Source of the DNA: Pristionchus mayeri
Lineage: Eukaryota > Nematoda > Chromadorea > Rhabditida > Neodiplogasteridae
Assembly: GCA_036245805.1 (NCBI GenBank)
Contig: BTRK01000005.1
Location: 17,274,984-17,338,983 of the forward strand
Direction: 5' to 3'
Length of the DNA stretch: 64,000 bases
Shown here: one piece after another, positions 46,071 through 58,462 of the stretch
Layout of the letters: each line of letters begins with the position of its first letter
Numbering within the stretch: position 1 is the first letter of the stretch
The notes under the pieces: model-generated
Database searches by the model: none
The model's input: only the letters and a program-made list of their open reading frames with translations
What the model was told of the DNA's origin: nothing
Program-made: the position numbers and the translations under genes

Positions 46071-47259
46071 TCACTCGGATCTCCTCTTCGAGCAGTTCAA
46101 CGACCTCTTCATGCACATGCCGCTCTGCTGCTTCGTCGGTGAGGAAATACGGTAGTAGAGGCGTAATGTAGGATACAGTGCTCGACATAGAACATGGATT
46201 ATCGATTGGGTACCGTATCCTTCCAGCCGGCAACATCCTCTGCATGCACGGCGGCATCTCGAGCAAGATGAAGACACGCGAGGATCTGAACAAAGTACGG
46301 TAGGGAATAGGGATACGGTAGTCTTCCCATTGGTTACGGTACTAGGGGGTTACTGTAGCATACTGTAGTTACTTGATTGTAACCCAATCGATTGCAGGTG
46401 ACGAAGCCTCTGCGAGATTCGAAGGACCACCCGATCTCCTGCGATCTCATGTGGGCCGATCCCATGATCGGACTGAAGGGGTACGGTATTCGGGTAGATC
46501 TGGGACGGTAGTTTGGATACTGTAGTCGGATAGGACAAGAGGGTTACGGTAGTCAGGCTATGATAATCACTTGTCGATCGTCAGAGAGAAGCGGAACCAC
46601 GTGCGCGGAGTGAGCATCTACTTCGGAGAGGACCAACTGGACGAGACCATGAAAAATCTAGGCATCAAACTCGTCGTGAGGGGCCATCAGGTACTGTTCC
46701 ATTTTGATGATTACGGTACTTTGGGCAGGATATCCTATCGCAAACTGGCTTTCATTGATGAAAGACCACAGAACATTGTAGATGATGTCGAACGGCTTCA
46801 ACTTCTTCCACGGTTTCAAGCTGGCGACTATCTTCTCTGCCTCAAGCTACTACCCGGATAGGGTAGGATAGCCTACTGTAATCAAAGATATCGGAATTGC
46901 AAAATGAAATATTCTCAATTCTCGATATCGATCGGTAACTAATTGAATTTTGCAGCCGAACAAGGGTGCTGTGATGAGTATCACGAAGGAAGGCCGAATC
47001 GGGTTCAAGTCCTACGCTCCCCTCCCCAAGAACCATCCTGCCCTCCAAGGAGGTACGGTAGGAGTACGGTAGTGAAAAGAGTGGATGGTACTGTAGGAAA
47101 GGTCAACAACCAAATGTAGCTGTTGAACAAATCAATAATTTGATAGGCCAAATCTTCCGCGAGAGCCACGACCAGATGTGTGATGCGGACGCGGGAGGTC
47201 ACGCCGTCTTCAACCCCAACGCCCCCAAGTCTCCCGCCAAGACGCCCACCAAGAAGTGA
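44357..47259 (+). CDS. PP1-like serine/threonine protein phosphatase with Lys-rich N-terminus (paralog 2)
   Basis: About 16 exons encode a PPP-family phosphatase. The N-terminal exon (from 44357, MVEEKKNEDNKK) is Lys/Glu-rich, unlike the Pro-rich extension of paralog 1. Key motifs: GDLHGQ (45460-45477), GDYVDR (45655-45672), LRGNHEF (about 45855-45876), MHGGIS (about 46240-46257), RGHQ (about 46678-46689), then FSASSYYPDR. All metal-binding positions are kept. In the SAPNYC-like segment, PP1's toxin-sensitive Cys is replaced, as in paralog 1. It ends in a basic tail, SPAKTPTKK, at 47259. Introns carry GATCAAA repeats in the 5' half and TACGGTA repeats in the 3' half. Probably a fast-evolving member of the nematode PP1-like expansion; substrate unknown. 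Confidence 0.88.
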
Positions 47260-48130
47260 AGGTATACGGTACTCGAATGGTTCTTCCATTCACCGGTCGT
47301 CGATTTTCCTGCTCTTGGAAAAAAGTCGTTTGCAGGCGCCACTATCGACTGGATTTCACAAGCCGACTTCTCTCCGAACATTCCGAATAAATTCAATTTA
47401 TTTGTGACTCTTGTCCAAGTGACTCTTGGCACTTGTATATGCAAAGAAATTAACAGGCTTACGTGTTTTGAAAATATAAAGTGTTTTTGAAACATCTAAT
47501 GCGTGAACACCCTATGGATCTTCTTTCTTTTATCGGCATCATAACAATGAAAAACAACGATTACAAGTTAGGGATTCTCTAGCTTCTCAAGAATTGAAAA
47601 CTAAAACTGAGTAGCAATTTCACAGTATGTACAAATGTGCAAGGAATACATCTAAACAGATCTAATCTAGTATGCTTCTAAAGTTAAATTTATCAGTTGT
47701 CTATAGATACTAACTACGTCAATGCTTAAGAGTGCAAATGGAGAAAAGGAAGTGCTGATATCGGTAACTTCTCGGGTAATGGTAGATAGGGGATACGGTA
47801 ATTGGGTGTCCCTTACGTTCCGTACTTCTGGAAGTTCCATTCACTGTTGCCGAGAGGGCACACATGAAAGAACATAAATTGTCCATCAATGCATTACTGA
47901 TGGAATACAACTACACTTCCGCTCAGGTATTTTTGGTCTCAGGCACCAAGTTTTTATAAAGGAAAAATATACTAATCCTAAAGAGAGAACCGGTTGGACC
48001 ATGTAAAAGAATTTCCGGAATTTTGTAGACATCGGGCATACTAAAGTCTTCAAAAAATATCTTCCTCATACTGCTCTATCTACTACCGTATCCTCCTTAC
48101 GGTATCCTTCACCCTCTTGGCTACCGTACC
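46140..48130. repeat. Second cluster of TACGGTA heptamers
   Basis: TACGGTA or TACTGTA words recur near 46147, 46294, 46315, 46335, 46352, 46483, 46545, 47053, 47065, 47264, 47793 and 48100. They lie in the 3'-half introns of phosphatase paralog 2 and in the adjoining RBX1-like gene. Several form 5' splice sites (exon|GTACGGTA). Confidence 0.65.
47260..47812. other. Intergenic region between convergent genes
   Basis: 3' flanks of phosphatase paralog 2 and of the minus-strand RBX1-like gene A. An AATAAA signal-like site lies near 47387-47392. No gene is supported. Confidence 0.4.
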
Positions 48131-48886
48131 TGGCGTGTCTTGATCCAGCGGGAGATGCAGTGGAAATGGAAGACGTGGTTGCAAGTGCCCCAGGCAATGA
48201 TGCATTCATTCGGTGCATCCAGGCTCGCCTGAGAAATATTTACTCTTAGTTTCTCTACATCAGAATCCTCTGAATCGATGCTATAAAAAGATGTGAATTC
48301 ACTTAATAACAACTGTGATAGGCAATTCATAGAGGTATTTCATCTAGATGCTGCGTTTTACAGGGGGTGAGCGAGAAATGGGAGAGCGCAGCGGAAGAGA
48401 GCAATCTCTCGTGAACTTTCATGCTCCCTCTAGAATGGTCTCGAAGTGAATATTTTCCGGAACTTTACCATAGAAAGCCATGGCTAAACAAAAATAATTC
48501 ATATTATGATAATTCGCTACCTGGCACTCGATGCACAGATCCATGATGTTATTGCAGCAGATGGAACAGATATCCTGGTCGATGTCGTACGCCCATTGGA
48601 TGACTGGCATCCACTTCTTCACCTCCAATCATTTCAGTGAACGCGCGAACGTAGACAGTGTTCTTTCCTTTTTATTTTTATAAAATTTCAAGCAGATATG
48701 CATTAAAGCATGGATAGACTTTAGCTAATCTTTGCACTAGGTAGGATGAGAACTATGGCGTCATGCCGACTTTGATATATCATGTCATAGTTCTCATCCG
48801 ATCTAGTGCTTTCAGCTCCGTCGTACCTCGAATCTCTTCTTCTGCTCACTAGCAGCATTCTCCTTCTGATCCTTGTCCACGTCCAT
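47813..48886 (-). CDS. RBX1/ROC1-like RING-H2 protein, copy A (possibly broken)
   Basis: RBX1 is the RING subunit that recruits E2 enzymes to cullin-RING ubiquitin ligases. Four exons match it. A Lys/Glu-rich N-terminus starts [20 protein letters not shown] at 48886. Then come [20 protein letters not shown] with [33 protein letters not shown] with WIKTRQ, and [15 protein letters not shown] with TAA at 47813-47815. Zinc ligands of the RING-H2 are present. The 3' splice site before VCPL reads TTTCAT instead of TTTCAG, a single-base change at 47864. Without it, the final Cys-containing exon would not be joined normally. A hairpin (48736-48812) lies in the first intron. Confidence 0.72.
48736..48812. 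repeat. Small hairpin in RBX1-like A intron
   Basis: Arms GCACTAGGTAGGATGAGAAC and its near-complement (GTTCTCATCCGATCTAGTGC) enclose a ~30-base loop. It is intronic and may be a tiny MITE. Confidence 0.6.
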
Positions 48887-49309
48887 TTGCTCCTTCTTTG
48901 ATATGGCTATCCTTAAACAATTTGATTGCAAAGAATTGGAGAAACAAAAGGAAAAAAAGATGGCTCCTTTATGCAATCAGTTAAGAAAAAAAAGTTAAAG
49001 ATAAACGTCGTGGTCAGAAGAACCATTTCTACCGGCAGAACCAAACAGTCTCTTCTCAATTTTTATCAGCAAAGCAGTGAAACAACAACGATAACAAGAT
49101 TTCAGAATGATATTTGATTCAACTTCTCAACAATAAACGTGAAGCTAATATGTACAAATTAAAGGTACTCGAAACTAGGTTAGTAAAAGGAACGGTTCCA
49201 GAATTGATGTGAACGGAAATAAATCGACCAAGTTTTAAGGTTCTTCTTTCAGTTATAAGGCCATTTAGATTTAGCAAAAAAGAAGGAGAAACGGTGGTTA
49301 TACCTCCAT

Positions 49310-50108
49310 TTATTTTTCGTACTTCTCGAAGTTCCACTCGCTGTGGTCAAGAGGACAGACCTATAACAGTGAAGGTACTTCTTGCCATTTTTTAACAATG
49401 ATATAATTTTCCTAGTTCTCTACCCAAAATCCGGAAATGCAAGAATTATCGCTGATAACTTTGTTTCTATAGCAGACTACCGTAATCTCCCTCAATAAAG
49501 TTCCTGACCGGATGCTTGGCGATCCATCGGGAGATGCAGTGGAAGTGGTAGGAGTGGTTGCAAGTGCCCCAGGCGACGGTGCACTCTTCCGAGTCTGAGC
49601 TCGCCTGCACACAATGCAATCTTTCCTTCAATCTTCGAAAAATCAAAGGCAGCGATTGAATAGATAAGCAAGAAAAATCATATAAGTTGGCACTTTTGGG
49701 CACTTATCTACAACGTATTGGCTTATTATAAACGAAATTTTCCCAATCCCATTGTTCATTTTTCATTAAAATAAAGCTCATCTGGCACTCGATGCACGGG
49801 TCGGGGATGTAGTTGCGGCAGATGGCGCAGATGTCAGTGGCGATATCCCACGACCACGTGGCCATCCCAGTGAACTTCTTCAGCTGAAGAACACTAGTGC
49901 ATTTCAATCATAGTTTTTCTGCAAATTGGTCTTCCGTCATCACGTATGCACTGGCTTTTAAGCCCATTAAGTATAAACGAATCCGAATTTGCAAGAATAC
50001 CGGGCCTTTCGAAAAAAATAGAATAGTGAAAACATCTCAGTGTACCTCAAAGAATTTCTTCTCCTCCTTCTCGCCTGACTTCATTTCCTCCTTCATGATA
50101 TCGGCCAT
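49310..50108 (-). CDS. RBX1/ROC1-like RING-H2 protein, copy B (one non-canonical donor)
   Basis: Tandem paralog of copy A. It starts [20 protein letters not shown] at 50108. The RBX1 core follows: [20 protein letters not shown], then [25 protein letters not shown] then RWIAKHP, and [16 protein letters not shown] ending at 49310-49312. All RING-H2 zinc ligands are visible and the C-terminus is close to RBX1. The donor after CIECQ reads CAG|ATGAGC where GTGAGC is expected, a single G-to-A difference at 49781. Either splicing is altered, adding residues after CIECQ, or the site is an error or polymorphism. Expected cytoplasmic/nuclear cullin partner. Confidence 0.78.
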
Positions 50109-50503
50109 GTTATCTATTTTACAGCAGAAATGAAGCTATTGTGAATTAGCAATATTCAAAAATAAAATGTTGAAATGCATAATAGGTCAGATAAAAATAA
50201 CCAATGATTGAGAGAAGCCCGTGTCCGAACAAAACTCTCAATTTCCGATAAAAAATTTGACTATTTACCGATATATTTACATCGATAATATCCTTGAGTC
50301 GTTTTCCACGGAAGGAAAGTATTCAAACGATGAATTGAAACATTTTAAATTTGACAAATGGCACATATTGCATATAAAACATTTATCATAGAATTATCCG
50401 TATATATAATAATAGAAATAATAAATGCGAATAGAAGTGGTTAGATCGTTAATAAAGGAGACACGTTCGAATATAGGAGGGGTTGAAGGTAATGTACGGT
50501 ATC

Positions 50504-52472
50504 TTACAGTTTCCTATTCCACTCCAGGAATCTGATGCGCGTATCAGCCAGATTGAAAGGTGCCTTCGTGACCTTTTCTTTCATGTTTCCCGTCTGGATC
50601 GATTCCAAAGAGCCGTTGGCGAGTTTCTGCACTATTTTTGTTTTTTTAGTTGAACGTTTTTGCACAATCTCACCTCGTTGAGAAACACACTCCAGAAGGA
50701 GTGCCGAAGTCCAAAGAAGTACCAGGGAATTTGCACGGGACGATGGGAAATATCGATTAGACTGAGAGAGGATGAGACAGTAGACAGACGATTGATGAAG
50801 GTCGCTGAGAATTGTGAGAATTATTGTGATTGTTAGTCTGTGCAAAATTTATTTTGATAGAATTTACAGAAAATAAGAATACTAAAATAAATTCTAAAAA
50901 AGAGAAGGCTCACCCGAATCAGAGAGTCGGGTCTCATAGAATGCGACCTCGGTTTTCTTGGTGCGAGAGACCAGCGAGAGAATGTGAGGACTGATAATTG
51001 ATATAATATATGATAGTTCGTTGTTACTTTCAAAGTGTGTTAAAAAATGTTAGAAAAACGATTATCGCCCCTACAAAACGTTAAAATACCAAAGACTCAC
51101 GCTGTGTCGTCATCCAGTCTCGTGTCAAAGATCTGAAGTTTGACGATGGTTGAATTGCTGAGTATCTGGGAGCCAAGCAGGTATTCAGCTGGAGTCAATT
51201 CCCCTCCATAGATGTGCACATGATCGATGTACGAAGAGAAGAGATCGGACAACTGAAGGGAAAACAATATAGGAAATTTAAGATAAATCGATCATTAAAA
51301 TAAATAAATCTACATAAACAAAAAACATTATAGTCACATCAACAAATATATCTCCTTCATAGCACAGTGTTTAACAATTGGAATATGAATCATAAGATCA
51401 GTACGATCAAACCTGATTGACATTCTTATCCTCGTGATCCTCCAGAGTTATTTCTAGTACGGTCGAGCTCAATCGATTGTATCTTTCCTTATCCAGAGTG
51501 GTAAGACAATAGAAGGGGATATTGGAGGGATAGAGATGAATGAACACCGTAATTCCATCCTGAAAACACCCCATGCAATCAAAATAATAGAGATGAAATG
51601 CCCCGTTCATCAACGGTCAACTCAGTGTCACAATATAACCCTCACATCAGTCTTCAGCAGGCGTACAAATTTGATTCCCGGTCGGTTGTCCGCTCTCTGC
51701 ATGAACTCTTTCACTCCGATGCGGAAGTAATAAATGACCTGCGATGTGAGTACCAATTGAAAAAAAACAAAAATTGTCCACGCACAGTTACTGTAAGTAG
51801 TGCAACACTATCGTACCTGAGCGAGGTTAGCCAGATCTGCACAGTCATTGTGGTTTCGGAGATGGCAGCAAAGACGGGTGAAAGCAGGCCATGGAAGGGA
51901 TCCCCATCTGGAAATAAATAATACCTTCTGATATTATCCAGTAATGCAAAACAGAAAGGAAATATTTGGCAGAATTCTCATGTCTATTTTTTGCAATTAA
52001 TATAATCGAGAGAAATATCTCGGCACCTCGGGTACTCGCAGAAGTTCTCATCGCTCGTCATCTCAATGGCCTCAGTGGCGTCATCTCGAAGACAAGTGTC
52101 CTGAAAGAAGAAATATGGATTACGGTAGCAAACCAACAGATTCTAAAAAGATAAGGGATACTAGTTCCTATTTTAAACATCCAGCAAGTTTTCATTTTCT
52201 AAAACTTAACCGAGATAAACGATACGAATTTGACTAAAATCATACATATTTATTGAATTATTCTATGATCTAAGTTCTCAGTGACGCTGGATTTGGCAAG
52301 AGATGGCTAAAAATATGCATGTTATGGTACGTGAAGGATCGTCTTCAAGTTCCAATAGCGACGATCTATAGAAGAGTACGGCACTGCTGCTCACCTGATC
52401 AGATGGGATGCCAGACTTTTGTGGCTGCTCCTTCTGCTGCCGTGTCGCATTGGAGGAGCTAGTGACGGGCAT
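50504..52472 (-). CDS. F-box-like protein, family 2, member 1
   Basis: Nine exons on the minus strand encode about 400 residues. Blocks in order: MPVTSSSNATRQQKEQPQKS (start 52472), EMTSDENFCEYPR, an F-box-like exon WGSLPWPAFTRLCCHLRNHN with DLANLAQ, and IGVKEFMQRADNRPGI. Then FIHLYPSNIPFYCLTTLD, LFSSYIDHVHIYGGELTPAE, SPHILSLVSRTKKTEVAFY, and TFINRLSTVSSSLSLIDIS with WYFFGLRHSFWSVFLNE. The last exon, KLANGSLESIQTGNMKE, ends EWNRKL at 50504-50506. Exon layout is shared with the three genes that follow. The F-box assignment is a weak inference from the LP...L....DLANLAQ pattern. Function unknown; the most intact member. Confidence 0.7.
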
Positions 52473-52778
52473 ACTGAGCTAAAAGTTTGACTCAAAAAGC
52501 AACTGTTTTTGATTGTAGTGCTCATAAGTACTGATTCTTATGATAAAAGTATTCAATAAACGTATTCGAACGTCATTAATAATAATGATATGTATTATTT
52601 CACAGAAACGTTTTATCACAGCCTCATTATTCAGCTCTCAAGAAGATAAATGCTTGACCAAGCTAAACACAAACCGCAAGAATTGAATACATAGCAACTG
52701 TGAAATAAGTGTGATCATGAAATATCTTTAAAAAATAACATAATACAAGAATAGAAGAACAGAAATCAGCTAGGCTCC

Positions 52779-55592
52779 TCAGATTGTTTTATTCCACTCG
52801 ATGAATCCCATGTCTGTATCAGGGATAACAAACGGTGCCATCGTGATCTTTTCATCAATGTTAGCCGTTTCGACTGATTGGAAGGAGCCTTTGGCTAGTT
52901 TCTGTAATATTTTTTTAGTTTTAGGTTTTTTAAACATTCTCACTTTATTGGGGAACATATAGATGCTGGCATTTCTTTTAACTTCGCAAAACTTGCGGTG
53001 AACTATTATAAAAAACATTCTTACCTCGTTCAGGAATTTCTCCCAGAAGGAATTTTGGAGTCCGAAGTAGGAAGAGGTTGAGGTATACCAGTCCACTATC
53101 TACTTTGATTTCGCAAAAGCTTTTGTCTACTTTGATTTCGCAAAAGCTTTTGATAGAGTCTCCCACCCCAAGCTAAAACTCAAGCTTAGCACAATAGGTC
53201 TCTCACAAAATACAATCAAATGGATTACAGGATATCTCTCAGATAGATCATTCCAAGTTCGAGTAAAAGATGTGCTCTCTACCTCAATGCCTGTAACTAG
53301 CGGCGTCCCACAGGGCTCAGTCCTAGGTCCCTTGCTTTTCCTTATTTACACCTCAGAAATTCCCACTCTAGTGCAAAACCATGGCGTAGTTGCAAGAATG
53401 TATGCTGATGATATAAAAATATATCGGTCCTTTAGGAAGGGAAACTCATCTGTACCATTACAAGCTGCGATTGACATTATCGTACACTGGTCAGAATAAT
53501 GGCAACTTCCTCTTGCTGCACATAAGTGCAACTCATTGCACCTAGGCAGAGCAAATACAATGCGAACATATACAATAGGAACCACTACTTTGGAACAAAA
53601 ACAAACAGTAAAAGACCTCGGTTTTGTTATCCAGAAAAATCTCTCTTTCTCCGATCATTGCACTACCATATCCATTAAGGCTAAAACTACCTGTCACACT
53701 ATCCTAAGAGCTTTACGAACCAAAAATATAGAAGTACTCCTCAAAACGTACGCAATGTACATCAGACCGATTTTAGAAAGCGCTTCCTCCGTCTTCAACC
53801 CTTTCCAAAACAAGGATAAAAAGGAACTCAAAAAGGTACAAAACTAATTCACACGTCGTTTGTTTATGCGCTGTTTTGATCATACTTGGGAAAATATGCC
53901 TACCGCTTTCGACCGCAATAAGAAACTAGGCATTGAGTCCTTAGAGAAGCGTAGAATAACGATTGATGTTAGAGTAGCCACAAATCTCATCCGAGGCAAA
54001 TATAGTATATCCAACCGAAAACAACATTATTTCAAAATTTACCACACGCGAAACGGCATGAACTTCAACAACCCTGGTTCGAATCATAACTACAGACACA
54101 ATAGCTTCTTTCCAAGAGCGGCAAGGCTTTTAGTAAATACCGAGAATGAAACCAGTTCCCCTGAGTAGATCCTCCTGACTTCATGACCCTTTAATCCAGT
54201 CATTAACTATTGATTCTCATCGTCATGAATTTTCCTGTTCTATTTTAAATGTTATCTCACGTTATTTCGTACGAAATAGCATAAATATATATATATACTA
54301 GAAGGAAAGAGGAGATCGGATAGGAGGCGAGTTGATTGACGAAGTTGGCTGAAGAGTGTTGCATTACTGAAGCCAGAAGCCAATGAAAGGATGGAGGGAC
54401 TGCGCATGTAAATTCCACTTTATTATAAACTACACCAAACTATTTTACTGTTAACCATGTTAAAGTATGATTGGACTCACACCATGAGGTCACCTGGACT
54501 ATCGATATGCACTTCCAGTCTACGAAACGTTGCATTACGCAGCAGATTCGCACACGGAATTAAATCATCTGGAGTGAAATCATCTCCAAATATAGCGGCA
54601 TGGTGGATGCACGAAGAGAGTGGATGCACGAACCTGGAGAGAAAATGAATAAGCGGCATGAAAATAAGCAATCCTCAAAAAATCGAAACGAAGTTAAACA
54701 CGAATGTAATTGATTATCTGATGAAACCTGTTCAACCAGGGGATCCGTTGCACTGTCCAGAGTCACACTCAGAATGGGATGGGCAGAACCGCCCCATCTC
54801 TTGAATCGATCCGTGTCCAGAAAGTAGAAGGGAATGTTGGAGGGATAGAGCTCAATCTCCACATTAATTGCACTCTGAAAATACATTTTCCATATGATTC
54901 CGGTGAACTGGGCAGGTTTTACACGGACATGAAAACGCCGCCATGCAACCCAATACTTACAAGAATCTTTGACAGGCGGAGATTTCCAATTCCTGGTCGA
55001 TTTTCGGGTTTCTGCATGAAATTGTGCACTCCGATGTAGAAGTTAGAAGAGACCTGAAAAATTCCATAAGCAACTAGGAACTCGAATGGACCATGCACAA
55101 TTATAATGGCCAGTATTACACTACCGTACCTGTGCGAGAGTGGCCAAATCGGCACAGTCTTTGTCGTTTCGGAGATGGAAGCAGAGACGGTTAATGAATG
55201 GTCGGGAAATGGCCGGAAGTGTACTCCAACTGGAAAGACGATAGGTGATCATATATTTACCGACTTACGATTTTCAGAATTATAAATAGAGAGGAAAAAT
55301 AAATCTTTACATCGGATACTGGTAGCAGTTCTCGTCGCTCGTCTTCTGGCACACAATCGATTCCTCACCAGTGGCCTGAACGGTTAAACGGTAGTTTTTA
55401 ACGTGGAAAATAAATTAGAAAGAAAATGAGTACTTCCTATAGGTTGGCTATTCCGGAAGGTTACGATAACAATGAGAGAAATCGTTGATGAGGATGGACA
55501 CTTACTAGGCATGGAACATCCATATCTCCATAATCGTCATTGGCAGTGCAAGAGGGGTTTGCTACAGTGGGACGATCCTCGTTGGCCGTCAT
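52779..55592 (-). pseudogene. F-box-like protein, family 2, member 2 (broken by a LINE)
   Basis: Starts MTANEDRPTVANPSCTANDD at 55592, with blocks TSDENCYQYP, WSTLPAISRPFINRLCFHLR, IGVHNFMQKPENRPGI, ELYPSNIPFYFLDTD and FVHPLSSCIHHAAIFGDDFT. The exon carrying NFVNQLASYPISSFLL is interrupted at about 54300 by a reverse-oriented LINE fragment. It resumes at 53098 with DWYTSTSSYFGLQNSFWEKF. The last exon ends DMGFIEWNKTI at 52779-52781. The exon corresponding to SPHILSLVSRTKKTE in member 1 seems shortened (SPSILSLASGF near 54385-54420). Very likely a recent pseudogene. Confidence 0.75.
53098..54300 (+). mobile_element. 5'-truncated non-LTR retrotransposon (LINE) fragment, dead
   Basis: The reverse transcriptase core reads FDFAKAFDRVSHPKLKLKLS, SGVPQGSVLGPLLFLIYTSE and YADDIKIY (53401-53424), followed by a C-terminal segment with VQN, FTRRLFMRC and LESLEKRRITIDVRV to a stop at 54166-54168. 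In-frame stops at 53497-53499 and 53845-53847 inactivate it. The 3' end runs into an ATATATATATA tract near 54280-54298. Only the palm and C-terminal part remain; no endonuclease. Motifs fit a jockey/CR1-like LINE, but the clade is not certain. At the 5' junction a 27-base segment (TCTACTTTGATTTCGCAAAA...) is present twice in tandem. Confidence 0.88.
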
Positions 55593-55967
55593 CTGATTGA
55601 AGAAAAGTGCTCACTACCTCCAAAGGGTATTGTTTAGGAAAATATTGCTTGACATGTTAAAGTGGTTATTTACTCGTAAAAAATTATTAAAAACGTTTGC
55701 AGTTTTAGACAAAAGTACACTGATGCTTAACTTTTAATGGAAACGAGGTATTCCAATAACGTATTGAAACGTTTTAAAGGCTTTAAAATGGCGCATTCAA
55801 TTGAAATCTTTATCACCAGAAATAGTGAGTAAAATGAACCTTGATTAAGTTAACAAAAAAAGCAATAATACTTAATATCGGAACAAGAGCAATAATGGAG
55901 TAAAAGGTGATATAGGAATACAATACAACTTCAAATAGGAAAAGAGTTATATCCGAATGTTGATTGC

Positions 55968-58161
55968 TCACTTCTTTTTATGCCAGCTAAGGTACAGGAT
56001 GCGAGTATCAGGCAGAGCAAATGGTGCATTCGTGATCCTTCCCTCCATGTTTCCTGCCTCGATGAATTCGATCGATCCGTTAATGAGTTTCTGTCAATGA
56101 ACATTCAAATAATCGGAGGTGCGATACTATCCAAAACAATGTTCTCACCTCGTTGAGGAATTTATTCCAGAATGAGTGTGTGAGTCCGAAGAAAGAGTCT
56201 TCATAATCGATCAGACGAACCAAAGAAGATACGCTAGCATCCAATCGAATGATGAATGTGGCTGAAGAGTGAATATAATGATACTCTTTTTATTAATATT
56301 TTTTATGATTAGACTTGTTAAGAATGCTAAGAAACATGTGAAAAAAGAACTATGAAATACTTGTAAAATTTAAATAAAAATCCACCCGGATCGGAGAGAA
56401 GCTGATCATCGTAGTAGAGCATAAACTCTTCGGTGTGGGAGGCCAACGAGAGGACAATAGGACTGAAAATGCGCGCCCTGTTTTATTTTTAAGCTATACT
56501 AGTCGTAAGTCCTGTAAACTACGATTGGGCTCACGCAGTGGTATCATCCAATTTCGTGCTGATGTCGAGGAAGGGGATTGTCGAATCGCGCAGAAGATGT
56601 TTGCATAATGAGAGATCTTCGGGAGTGAAACGATATCCGTGGATATAGGCCTTCTTGATGCATGAAGAGAGCATATCGGAAACCTAAATAGAAAATGAAT
56701 AACAGCAAGGACGAAAAGATAGTCTTTATCATTAATTTCTATGCCTAGTGAAAATCATTATCTTCAGATGCACCAATAACTATTCCAATCGTTGTAGAAT
56801 TTCGGAATATAATGAAAATCGGGAGAGCAGTTTTATCTAACCTGTTCGACGAGGGAATCCTGGGGACCATTGAGAATCACTTTTATTCTGGGATCGAGAG
56901 AGTTGGAATACATTCTGAATCTCCCCTTGTCCAGAGAAGACAAACCATAGAAGGGGATATTGGATGGATAGAGAAACATATACACATTCAATCTACCCTG
57001 CAAATGAGTGATGATTAGAATATCATGGTCATAGCCATCGATGAATCTGGATATCGTGTCAGATTTTCAAAATGACTTATTTTTGTCAACAGTTAAGGCA
57101 AATTGAAAAAGTGCCAGGGGATTATGGGCACGACTGTATACGAAAAAGTGTAAAAATACTCACTTCGTGGATCATGAAATGAGCCTCTCTCACTCCCGGT
57201 CGATTATCCACTATATACATGGATTTGTGCACCCCAATGTGAAAGTGAGTGGAAACCTGTTAAGTTTTATTGAAACAGTCGGCAATGAGAAGAGATCTCA
57301 AGTATTTTCCATAATCAATTAGCAATCAGGATCCAGCAACAATAATAGCTCAATTGCATACGCAAGTCAGTATAACACTACTGTACCTGGGCGAGATTCG
57401 CCAGATCGACACACTCCTCGTCATTTCTTAGATGGTAGCAGAGACGGTTGATAAATGGTCGAGAGATGGCAGGAAGTGTACTCCAACTGCAAAGACGACA
57501 GGTGATAGGCCTATGAAGTGAGGTTAAATGTTTCATCCCGTATACAGTTCTAGAATTATATACCCCCGATATTCTCGAGAATGATTAAGCATAAAACCAC
57601 TAATGAATGGCTTATAATAATACAATTTACACAGAGAAGATTGTGAAGTCGTGCTATCTTTATGGTAACACCATTGAATTGTAAATAAAAACTATTTAGT
57701 GCTATTTCAATCTCTCGTTTGCTCGCTTTTCCAACAGATAAATATTATCATACATTTGCTGCGTATTAATTGCAAGAATGTAAATGGATACTATACATAA
57801 ACATAATAATTATAATAAGCATACTTTGCAGAATCGGAGAGGACGGAGTGCGACTCAGTGGGAATGAGAGAAGAGAGCTAAGTGGGGGACATTTCTCCAG
57901 CGGAACGATCCCCGTAGACCGAAAATATCGAAATATGTTCCTATTTATGTAAAAACTGCCATCAAAATGGTTAAGTAACCTATCGTCGAGCTAAACAACG
58001 GTGAATGTTTCAGTTCACGAAAATAAAATACTGGGAGAAATGTATTACGCCGATAGAGCACATAAAAAAGATCACTACGATATCTATAGATGCACCTCAT
58101 TAGCGGGAGTGGCAGACTCCTGCTGCAGCACTGATGAATCGGCAGATCCAAAGTCTTGCAT
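55968..58161 (-). CDS. F-box-like protein, family 2, member 3
   Basis: Starts MQDFGSADSSVLQQESATPA at 58161. It continues with the F-box-like exon WSTLPAISRPFINRLCYHLR with DLANLAQ, then VSTHFHIGVHKSMYIVDNRP, SLYPSNIPFYGLSSLDKGRF, SDMLSSCIKKAYIHGYRFTP, SPIVLSLASHTEEFMLYYDD, and SFFGLTHSFWNKFLNE. The last exon has KLINGSIEFIEAGNMEGRI and ends YLSWHKKK at 55968-55970. All shared exons of the family are present with normal splice sites, so it is probably functional. The CAG before its first exon is immediately followed by an in-frame KLIECN stretch, but the ATG at 58161 is the first methionine. Confidence 0.68.
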
Positions 58162-58462
58162 ACTATTCGTACCTGAATTACACTCTATTAGTTTCTGAAA
58201 ACAAATAGTTGACATTCACCGATATTTAAAGGAATATTAAGGAATGGATTCAAGGTATTCAAAGAACGCATTGAAACGTTTTGATATAACCACATCGATC
58301 GAAATTAAAATCAAATATTTATCATAACACCACAAATTAACAACAACAAAAAATGAGACAGAAATAAACTGTTTTTAGTGTAAACAGAAGAATTGTCAAA
58401 AATGAAGTGGTGCAACATGATGCAACTTCGAATGAAGAGAGGTGTGAAGGTTATCCTGTGTC

